The notes below the pieces were generated by a model. It made no database searches. It was given only the letters and a program-made list of their open reading frames with translations, and had not been told where the DNA came from. This document shows, piece by piece, positions 7,496 through 13,237 of a DNA stretch of 13,237 nucleotides. The position numbers were made by a program, and so were the translations under genes. The stretch is from Baffinella frigidus (Eukaryota > Cryptophyceae > Cryptomonadales > Baffinellaceae): NCBI GenBank assembly GCA_026770585.1, contig MU646505.1, positions 1,874 through 15,110 on the forward strand, read 5' to 3'. Each line of letters begins with the position of its first letter. The first letter of the stretch is position 1.

Positions 7496-7670
7496 CCCAT
7501 GAGAACAGCGCGATGGTCGCCTTCTGTCGAGAGCCGCGCCCTGTGAACGAGACGCCCCACGCAGGTTCGAGCGCAGAGCGCTGCCGAAGTGGGTGAAGCG
7601 GCCTCAAGACCTCTTCATGTCGCGCCGCCAGTCGATTCCTGCCCTGCGCCGCCGCATTTCGCAGCTGTAA
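7440..7670 (+). CDS. Candidate small spliced gene (basic C-terminus)
   Basis: ATG at 7440 in the context agaaaATGG, 14 codons (MEEASAGSMEPDSF), a donor gtatgg at 7484 and an acceptor gacgccccacgcag ending at 7564 give an 81-nt intron. The phase-2 join continues RFERRALPKWVKRPQDLFMS and ends RRISQL-TAA: about 50 residues, strongly basic in the second half. The frame is also open upstream of the ATG, so this could be the last part of a larger gene. A minus-strand frame with a membrane-like stretch overlaps and competes. The product is unknown. Confidence 0.3.
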
Positions 7671-7892
7671 CCCCCACCCCCCCCCTCCCACCTGAACCAG
7701 ATACGGCCTCTGGAAACCTTGCTCCCAGTCAGCCCCTGGCCTGAGCGATGAACAACCTGGCCAGAGCGCTGACAGCGTTGAGCGCACGTCCGGCCTGCAG
7801 GCTTGAGAAAGAGGGGGAGGTGTGCCTACACGCGACTGGCGCGGCGGTGGAGCGAGCGGTGTCGTTGGCGCTCGAAGTACAGGCTGCGGCAG

Positions 7893-8171
7893 GTGCGCTA
7901 TCACTCCTGCCCATCCGAGCAAATCGTGCGGTGCGAAAATGAGGATCTCGGCGTGCAGCTTCTAAATGAGAGTTTCCCGAGAGGTGCAGGGAGCGGAGAC
8001 CTGGAGCTGTCCGTCAACACCTCCACTGTCGTTGCCACGGACGACTGGGCCCCCCTCGACGCCGAGGTGTTCACACGCCCAGCCTTGCTAGCAATGCGTG
8101 TCATCGTGCGCACACTTTCGCGGCACTCGCCTGAAACACGGGGCAGACTGAGGATCTCAACTGATTCGTAG
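7893..8171 (+). CDS. Coding-like block, unresolved gene
   Basis: After an AG acceptor (gctgcggcag) the plus strand is open for 92 codons. It starts VRYHSCPSEQIVRCENEDLG, continues through GDLELSVNTSTVVATDD and WAPLDAEVFTRPALLAM, and ends at TAG. Composition is balanced and GC-rich at third positions in the middle. The minus strand is also open here, so strand is not certain. The protein family was not recognised. A preceding plus frame (7748-7880) ends VERAVSLALE, but joining it would need an implausible 16-nt intron. Confidence 0.3.
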   Translation: MRYHSCPSEQIVRCENEDLGVQLLNESFPRGAGSGDLELSVNTSTVVATDDWAPLDAEVFTRPALLAMRVIVRTLSRHSPETRGRLRISTDS

Positions 8172-8363
8172 CTGGACTGATGCACAGCTCGAATGATTCG
8201 TGGTTCGATTGATTCGTAGCTCGATGGGTGTGAAGTGGCTCGATGGAAGGGTGGGTAGAAGGTTGCAGGCATGCTTCGCCGTTTGGGGGGCAGCTTTCGA
8301 CCAGGGAGCATCTCTGAGCAGCGCCCGGCTGGTGGTGTTTTGACTGTCGGGGCTTGTTGGTGA

Positions 8364-8792
8364 ACGTGTGGTGGGCCGTGGCTTCTGGCAGGGCGTCTGC
8401 GCGGAGACAGGAGAGAGACGCGTCTCCGCCGTGCATGTGACAATCTCCAGAAAAAATGCCTCAACCAGAGCATCGCGCTCTGCGAGCCAGTAGTGCAAGC
8501 GGAGATTCCAGCGTGTCAGCAAGTGAAACAAAGCATTTTGATGCGCGTCTCGCAGCACACGAAGTGTCCAGTACACCGGGTGGATGAGAGTGCATCGGCG
8601 GTGCCGATTCTCTCTTTGCCGAGCAAGCGTGCACTGCAGGTTGTGGCTCAGGTGTCCATGTCGCTACCTCACCAAGAACCCCTAGCTACTCTTGTTTCGC
8701 CAGCAACAATCCAAGGAAGGGGGGGGCTCCCGGTGGCATCTTCAAGATGCAGCAGATCAATGTGGGGCGCTTGCGGCCTGGAAAGTGGCTAG
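8364..8792 (+). CDS. Coding-like block with spaced cysteines, strand ambiguous
   Basis: The plus strand is open from about 8364 to TAG at 8792. It includes RACDNLQKKCLNQSIALCEP, then VVQAEIPACQQVKQSI and HTKCPVHRVDESASAV: five cysteines at regular helical spacing, as in small secreted helical domains. The minus strand over 8430-8640 is equally open (HPVYWTLRVLRDAHQNALFH, LLTRWNLRLHYWLAERDAL). Third-position GC does not separate the two. A gene probably lies here, but strand and boundaries are undecided. Confidence 0.3.
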   Translation, partial: TCGGPWLLAGRLRGDRRETRLRRACDNLQKKCLNQSIALCEPVVQAEIPACQQVKQSILMRVSQHTKCPVHRVDESASAVPILSLPSKRALQVVAQVSMSLPHQEPLATLVSPATIQGRGGLPVASSRCSRSMWGACGLESG

Positions 8793-9098
8793 CGATTTTG
8801 GGGTCTGTTGAGTCCCCTTGGACCCCCGGATGCGAGGGTCTGTCCCCTTTCGGCGTGAATCGAGAGAGCGCGTTGGTTTGATCAGACTCGACCATGAATC
8901 CTCGAGCTCCGAGGCGCGCTCTTCCCAGGACTCTGTCTTCACAACAGAGACGGGCACCGCACTGTCGTTGATTTGCCATGTCGCATATCACCACCGCGGG
9001 AACCTCAGTCTCAGTGCGGGGGGGTACAGGGATATCTGGGCTATCAACACCCTTGGTCGAGCCTCGGTCGGTATCACTTTTCTTAAATTAGTACCTGA

Positions 9099-9199
9099 GG
9101 GTTGACTAACGCGAGATTCAGTCAACCCAATGTACATAATTAAGAACACGTAGGCCCCAAATCCGGTGCGGGTTCTTAAGTTCTGGGTTCTTGTAACCC
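9099..9199. repeat. Diverged direct repeat, left copy
   Basis: Starts with a 9-bp inverted repeat GGGTTGACT (9099-9107) and AGTCAACCC (9120-9128). From 9120 the sequence aligns at roughly 70% by eye with 10750-10831, sharing AGTCAACCC, ATTAAGAACA and a TTCTT...TTCTTGTA end. The two copies are 1.63 kb apart in the same orientation. Confidence 0.6.
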
Positions 9200-9398
9200 A
9201 AAAGTGTGCGGGAAGGGCCTCTGAGAGCAGTTCCCGAGTCCCAAGTGGCTTCCAAGACAGGCGAACACCTTCCGCCCAGAGCTCTGTTGGTAATCGACGT
9301 GGCTCTTAACGCTACAGGCCCCACGAGTCCCGAGGAGTATCCTGTCTTTCGGTAGATTTACTCGAGAGGATCCTCCGGCCTTAGGAGGGCACGAGCTG

Positions 9399-9485
9399 CA
9401 GTCAACTCTCTCTTAGAGGGACCGGAGTTTGCAGTCAACTTTCTTAAGTGAATCTACTTCGGAGGCCTAAGTGAATCTACTTCGG
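9399..9485. repeat. Cluster of short direct repeats
   Basis: TAAGTGAATCTACTTCGG occurs at 9445-9462 and 9468-9485, and GCAGTCAACT at 9399 and 9431. 9200-9795 otherwise shows no supported gene. Confidence 0.7.
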
Positions 9486-9795
9486 CGTCCTCATAACCTT
9501 GCGTCCTTAAGTGCCCTTAGAGCCTAGAGATACCCACAGTGGCCGCGATGCATTCCCAGACCGCAGCGGGGCTGGATTGTGACAGGACCATGCACGCTCG
9601 ACAGGGGTATCTCGCTCATGAGAAACGGGATTCTGAAAACGGCCAGAGCCACCTTTTCTGTCCCAATTAGTAAGAAACGCAGGGAACCCGCTCCCCATTT
9701 CTTTCTTACGATTAAAGAAAATGAAATTTTCTTAGTGCCCACTGCTTGCACATGAAAAGAACACCAGTTGGTGAAATTTTCAAGAATGAAGAACT

Positions 9796-9823
9796 CACCC
9801 TGTATCCCCTCTTCACGAGCCTC
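9796..9823 (-). repeat. 28-bp dispersed motif, inverted copy
   Basis: CACCCTGTATCCCCTCTTCACGAGCCTC (read in two halves) is the exact reverse complement of 11944-11971 and 12588-12615. It lies just before the 7-bp-period repeat block, so a larger composite repeat may be involved. Confidence 0.9.
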
Positions 9824-9842
9824 AGAGTTGGCAATTCAGACC

Positions 9843-9913
9843 AAGAAAAAAGAACAAAGAACCAACATTCAACAACCAACAACCAACAACCAACAACCAA
9901 CAACCAACAACCA
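9843..9913 (-). repeat. 7-bp-period repeat block, inverted copy
   Basis: A unique junction AAAAAAGAACAAAGAACC and ACATTCAAC is followed by ACCAACA heptamers. The same junction and heptamers occur in reverse complement at 11175-11245. Sharing the non-repetitive junction shows the two blocks are copies of one element rather than independent slippage products. Confidence 0.85.
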
Positions 9914-9923
9914 TTGCGATTTC

Positions 9924-10038
9924 TGTATTTTGTCGACACATAGAATCCAGCATTAGGCCCAAAACTTCATCTGGCCGAAAACCATTTTGAAAATTGAATT
10001 GAATTGTAAGGCTGGATTCTATGTGTCGACAAAATACA
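9924..10038. mobile_element. Foldback element with 28-bp perfect inverted arms
   Basis: Arms 9924-9951 and 10011-10038 are perfect reverse complements (TGTATTTTGTCGACACATAG then AATCCAGC) around a 59-nt AT-rich loop. The size and structure fit a tiny MITE-like foldback or the remnant of an inverted duplication. No clear target-site duplication was found at the outer ends, and no transposase is nearby. Confidence 0.5.
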
Positions 10039-10060
10039 TAATTCTTAATTCAAAGTTGCT

Positions 10061-10074
10061 GTAAAACGTTTTAC
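10061..10074. repeat. Perfect palindrome GTAAAACGTTTTAC
   Basis: A 14-bp perfect palindrome next to the foldback element. The neighbourhood is rich in AATTGAATTG words. A protein-binding site or recombination relic is possible, but nothing identifies a factor. Confidence 0.6.
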
Positions 10075-10108
10075 GGCCACTTTGAGCTCGAATTGTGTCA
10101 AACCTAAT

Positions 10109-10181
10109 GAAACGTTGCGATTTTAATTGAATTGTGTTGAGCAGCAATATTTTTAATTCGATCTCGTACTCGCAACGTTTC
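10109..10181. repeat. 12-bp inverted repeat pair
   Basis: GAAACGTTGCGA (10109-10120) and TCGCAACGTTTC (10170-10181) are perfect complements flanking 49 nt. A further small palindrome AGTCAAT-A-ATTGACT lies at 10265-10279. Together with the elements to the left this is a nest of inverted repeats. Confidence 0.65.
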
Positions 10182-10340
10182 GATATGATTCCCGTCTCAA
10201 AACTGTTTTATGGCTGAATCGTTTTGGTTTGCATGCAAATCCGCTCGGATTCGAAATAAATCAAAGTCAATAATTGACTCTGAATTTTATAGAACCCGCC
10301 CTAAGGGCCTCTTACAATAAGCTTTACATTTCCCCCCCAT

Positions 10341-10751
10341 TTGTTTCTTTCATCGTCAGGAGTCCAGCCCAGCCCCCCCCCGATGGCGCCCCTCACTCCC
10401 CGCAACCCAACTGACCCTTCCCATCCCCTCCTCGCGCCTGGAGCCTGGACAAACAAAATCAGGCTTGAGATGACCGTTTGTACAGGTTATTTGGATCAGG
10501 CCGCTCATAAAAAAGGCTTCAGAGATATGAAACATTGCAGAATGCTGAAGGAACCTTTTTACATGAGGGGTTGTAAACATTTGTACCAGGATAGGGTATT
10601 CCCACCTCGTGACTGTGCTAATTTCGCAGAGTTACGTGACCAATCAAAGAAAGTTACTACACAAAGACCCACTTTTGAAAGCACATCGGTCATACACAGG
10701 CCCTTCTGGCATTTTTTCGCATTCTCGTGTTGGAGGCAATCTCACGTTTAG
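10341..10751 (+). CDS. Unrecognised open reading frame
   Basis: A 136-codon frame in an otherwise AT-rich, stop-dense region. The first 35 residues are proline-rich and come from a C-rich stretch. The remainder (NKIRLEMTVCTGYLDQAAHK, KGFRDMKHCRMLKEPFYM, RGCKHLYQDRVFPPRDCANF) has a balanced, basic composition with four cysteines. It lacks an obvious upstream start and may be an exon or a fragment of a mobile element. No family is recognised. It ends inside the right copy of the diverged direct repeat, which argues for element-derived sequence. Confidence 0.25.
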   Translation: MFLSSSGVQPSPPPMAPLTPRNPTDPSHPLLAPGAWTNKIRLEMTVCTGYLDQAAHKKGFRDMKHCRMLKEPFYMRGCKHLYQDRVFPPRDCANFAELRDQSKKVTTQRPTFESTSVIHRPFWHFFAFSCWRQSHV

Positions 10752-10831
10752 TCAACCCTCTGGTATTTCATTAAGAACAAGCAGGGGTCCAATCCGTTCC
10801 GTATTCTTGAGATACGGGTCCTTGTACACCT
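10750..10831. repeat. Diverged direct repeat, right copy
   Basis: This is the partner of 9120-9199, beginning AGTCAACCC and sharing ATTAAGAACA and the CTTGTA end. The 1.63-kb interval between the copies contains the foldback element and the unrecognised reading frame. Confidence 0.6.
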
Positions 10832-10887
10832 TGATTTGGCTCAGTTGGTTCCACTTCCGTTAGGTTTTGGTGGGGACTTGGTTTTCA

Positions 10888-10908
10888 GTGAAGCCAAGAT
10901 GGCTTCAC
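10888..10908. repeat. Hairpin GTGAAGCC-AAGAT-GGCTTCAC
   Basis: An 8-bp perfect stem with a 5-nt loop. It is not followed by a T-run. Function unknown. Confidence 0.6.
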
Positions 10909-11063
10909 CGAAGACAATCAGCCAGATCTAGTACACGAGATAACCCTGTACCCATGGACTTACAAACTCGTGGATGCTCAGAATGGAATTCCGGCGAGGG
11001 CCGTCGCGCGAGCCACTAGGGGCGGTGAAGGTCCTTTAGGAATCCCCTCCGATCAATAGATTT

Positions 11064-11283
11064 TTGGTTCTTGATCTTGGTTTTTGGTTTTTGGTTTTTG
11101 GTTTTTGGTTTTTGGTTTTTGGTTTTTGGTTTTTGGTTTTTGGTTTTTGGTTTTCGGTTTTTGGTTTTTGGTTGTTGGTTGTTAGTTGTTGGTTGTTGGT
11201 TGTTGGTTGTTGGTTGTTGAATGTTGGTTCTTTGTTCTTTTTTTTGGTTTTTGGTTTTTGGTTTTTGGTTTTTGGTTCTTGGC
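11064..11283 (+). repeat. 7-bp-period GGTTTTT / GGTTGTT array
   Basis: About fourteen GGTTTTT units (to about 11170), then GGTTGTT units, the junction GAATGTTGGTTCTTTGTTCT, then five more GGTTTTT units. The period equals that of the telomere heptamer, but the units are T-rich. Frames across it read as Phe-Gly-Phe-Trp or Lys-Pro-Lys-Thr repeats and are not proteins. Confidence 0.95.
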
Positions 11284-11656
11284 TCTTGATTCTAAAGAAT
11301 CGACGCGCACCCTTTAAAGAAAACGCAAGAGGTGCCTGTTTACCCGACTGCGCGCCGACGCGAGGACGAGCGCACGGCAGATTTAGTGTGTACACGCCAG
11401 AGTGCCAGGAGTCCAGACGGCAGGAGGCAGCGCCGCTGTCCCGACTTATCGTGAAACTTTGGAGTACTGATTTTACAGTGAAAAGTTACTTTACATTTAG
11501 AAGTGCGGCCTCGTTGCAGGGGCAATTGAGCTGGAAGCGGCACGCGCAGGGAGATAGCGGATGCGGGGATCGGACAGAGAGCAGGGTGGAGGGGTTCAGG
11601 GTGGGAGTTGGAAAAGGATGCCCCCCCAAATTCGGGGGTCCTTTAAATCCGTTTCA

Positions 11657-11726
11657 ACCACGGATACTCCACAAGGTGAGAGGGATTGTGTGGGGGTGTG
11701 AGGTGTGGGGTGTGGGGTGTGGGGTG
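11657..11726 (+). repeat. Repeat unit A copy 1 with GTGTGGG heptamers
   Basis: CACAAGGTGAGAGGGATTGT and its flanks occur here and at 12091-12136 and 12731-12776. This copy alone is extended by four GTGTGGG heptamers (11702-11726). Confidence 0.85.
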
Positions 11727-11773
11727 TGATCAGTCAGACACCAGGAGATGAAAGGGGAGAAATGTAGTTGCCC

Positions 11774-11814
11774 GATCGAGTTGCTTTACACAAGTGCTGT
11801 AATGCAACTCGATC
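11774..11814. repeat. Long hairpin with 11-bp outer stem
   Basis: GATCGAGTTGC (11774-11784) pairs perfectly with GCAACTCGATC (11804-11814). After one T-T mismatch a further 5 bp pair (TTACA/TGTAA), leaving a 7-nt loop. No tRNA or known small-RNA signature is seen. Confidence 0.6.
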
Positions 11815-11891
11815 CCTAAAAGTCAGTAAAAGGGAGAGAGAAAGGAGGATGTGTAGGGGTTTTCCCCAGGCTGTACAGATCCGTAGAAGGC

Positions 11892-12150
11892 ATCTGCAGA
11901 GAAAACATTTTTTCTTTCGGATCGCGTTTCGCTCTCCAGTGCAGAGGCTCGTGAAGAGGGGATACAGGGTGGTTCTCTTGGGGTGTTTGGAGGTATACCA
12001 ATTGGTGACCATGCCCCCCCACGCACCGAACCCAAGTCAGCCTCCTTCGAGGCTCATGGTATCCAACGGTTGAAGTTTAAGAGCTTCAATCACGAATACC
12101 CCACAAGGTGAGAGGGATTGTGTGGGGTTGTGAGGTGAAATCAGTTAGTG
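11892..12150 (+). repeat. About 255-bp subtelomeric repeat, copy 1
   Basis: From CTGCAGAGAAAACATTTTTT through TTTCGGATCGCG, the 28-bp motif, GAACCCAAGTCAGCC and the CCACAAGGTGAGAGGG block, this segment matches 12538-12790 in the same order, with small indels, about 642 bp apart. Confidence 0.85.
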
Positions 12151-12360
12151 GTTGGGGTCCTTTAGGGTCCTTTATGTGCTTTAGGATCTTTGAAGTCCCA
12201 ACATAGGAGGACACCGGAACATATCTTGCAGAAAGGCCGTGCTTCCTTCCGGATCACATCAGGCTTCCCGTTGCAGAAGGATCGCGGCAGAAACCGGCTA
12301 ATGGGTATCCTCATCGGGCGTTTGTCTGGGGATACTACCCCACGTAGGACCATCCACTAC

Positions 12361-12433
12361 ACCCTGACAGCCTCGTGAGGGGGAGTCTGACGAGGCTGTC
12401 AGACACCCTGACAGCCTCGTGAGGGGGAGTCTG
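12361..12433 (+). repeat. 29-bp direct repeat with an embedded 13-bp hairpin
   Basis: CTGACAGCCTCGT (12364-12376) pairs with ACGAGGCTGTCAG (12390-12402) around a 13-nt loop. The left arm and loop then repeat at 12408-12433. So three related arms lie in two orientations and can form alternative stem-loops. Confidence 0.9.
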
Positions 12434-12537
12434 GGGATATTACCCCATAGGATGACCGGAGTGACTTTACACAGGTCACGTCCACTACTAGGACATATCC
12501 CAACATATGCCAACGACACGCCCTTCCGTAGAAAGGA

Positions 12538-12790
12538 CTGCAGAGAAAGCATTTTTTCTTTCGGATCGCGTTTCGCTCTCCAGTGCAGAGGCTCGTGAAG
12601 AGGGGATACAGGGTGGCTCTGTTGGGGTGCTTGAGTTGATCCAGAAAATCGCGCTCATCACACACACCGAACCCAAGTCAGCCTTTTTGAGGCTCATGAT
12701 ATCCCATGGTTGAGGTATGGGAGCTCCAACCACGGATACCCCACAAGGTGAGAGGGATTGTGTGGGGGCGTGAGGTGGAATCAGTCAGAC
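12538..12790 (+). repeat. About 255-bp subtelomeric repeat, copy 2
   Basis: Second copy of the block at 11892-12150. The most conserved parts are the TTTCGGATCGCGTTTCGCTC stretch, the 28-bp motif (12588-12615) and the CCACAAGGTGAGAGGG segment. The middle differs (gcgctcatcacacac versus gtgaccatgcccccc). Minus-strand frames through both copies give similar short peptides, but these reflect the shared DNA, not a gene. Confidence 0.85.
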
Positions 12791-13012
12791 ACCAACAAAG
12801 GCGGACACCGATCCTTTAGGTCCTTTAGGTTTTAATTTCGCCCAACATATGCCAACGACACGCCCTTCCGTAGAAAGGACTGCAGAGAAAGCATTTTTGC
12901 TTTCGGATTGCGTTTAGCTCCTTTAGGTCCTTAAGGTTTTAAATGCTCCCAACATGTGCCAACGACACGCCCTTCCGTAGAAAGGACTGCAGAGAAAGCA
13001 TTTCCAGTCCTT

Positions 13013-13026
13013 TAGGGTTTAGGGTT
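13013..13026 (+). repeat. Interstitial TTTAGGG pair
   Basis: Two perfect TTTAGGG units between repeat copies 3 and 4, in opposite orientation to the terminal array, 13 kb from the chromosome end. Confidence 0.85.
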
Positions 13027-13237
13027 GTGTTGATTTCGTATTTATTAGACAGGATTGTCGGTGTCAGCCCGTGCCGTCCCCAAGCTAGGACCGGGTCAGC
13101 CTTGCTTCCCAAATAGAGCATTGGGCTTAGGTCCTTTAGGTTTTAAATGCTCCCAACATATGCCAACGACACGCCGTTCCGTAGAAGGGATCTGCAGAGA
13201 AAGCATTTTTGCTTTCGGATCGCGTTTAGCTCTCCAG

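Larger units (their letters stand above)
12499..13237 (+). repeat. Interspersed short repeat, four copies
   Basis: CCCAACATATGCCAACGACA continuing CGCCCTTCCGTAGAAAGGAC and GCAGAGAAAGCAT begins at 12499, 12841, 12948 and 13152. The second, third and fourth copies are preceded by telomere-like CCTTTAGG words (TTTAGGTCC, TTAAGG). The copy at 12499 leads into the 255-bp repeat. GAAAGC-ATTTTT-GCTTTC forms a small hairpin in copies 2 and 4. Confidence 0.9.

Noticed and set aside
7881-8450. 16-nt and 20-nt introns that would join plus-strand frames (gtacaggctgcggcag, gtgcatgtgacaatctccag)
   Set aside because: Far shorter than the other introns in the window (78 nt or more); more likely coincidental frame switches.
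11036-11395. Lys-Pro-Lys-Thr-Asn-Gln repeat protein
   Set aside because: Direct translation of the 7-bp repeat array.
11734-12665. Similar short minus-strand peptides in the two 255-bp repeats
   Set aside because: Similarity follows from duplicated DNA. The frames are short and end at different points.

Overview
This window is the left end of a eukaryotic nuclear chromosome or contig. It opens with CCCTAAA repeats (TTTAGGG read outward), the heptamer of land plants, many green algae, dinoflagellates, apicomplexans and some other protists. GT-AG introns, a GC-rich gene part, abundant micro- and minisatellites and no bacterial operon structure point to a protist or alga. The sequence alone does not fix the lineage. 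No rRNA, tRNA, CRISPR array or complete transposase was seen.

Layout. 1-108 is near-perfect telomeric repeat and 109-350 is degenerate telomeric sequence. 351-815 holds short GC-rich tandem repeats. From 6933 down to 816, on the minus strand and reading towards the telomere, I reconstruct one intron-rich gene. It has an N-terminal signal peptide, N-glycosylation sequons, scattered cysteines and a C-terminal hydrophobic tail that stops right after the membrane-like segment, as in a GPI-anchored or tail-anchored surface protein. Exon phases agree at both ends of the model: five 5' exons, and at least the last four 3' exons. The middle, between about 4660 and 2440, is uncertain. The introns carry a 29-bp minisatellite, a 300-bp GAGAGC purine tract, a GGCA repeat, a 13-bp tandem repeat and a possible retroposon with a (GAA)n tail.

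6934-7100 looks like the 5' flank of that gene, with a thrice-repeated 22-bp motif and two abutting inverted repeats. 7100-9060 is still GC-rich and has coding-like stretches on both strands. I can offer a small spliced plus-strand gene model and two open blocks, but cannot settle strand or gene boundaries.

Near 9060 the composition drops to an AT-richer, repeat-dominated domain. It contains a diverged direct repeat (about 9120 and 10750), a 28-bp-arm foldback element, several perfect palindromes, two opposite copies of a 7-bp-period repeat block sharing a unique junction, and, from 11650 to the right edge, large tandem and interspersed repeats that also include telomere-like heptamers. One unrecognised reading frame (10341-10751) stands in this domain.

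No known pathway can be assigned. The main biological content is a telomere-adjacent, probably fast-evolving surface-protein gene next to a subtelomeric repeat mosaic.
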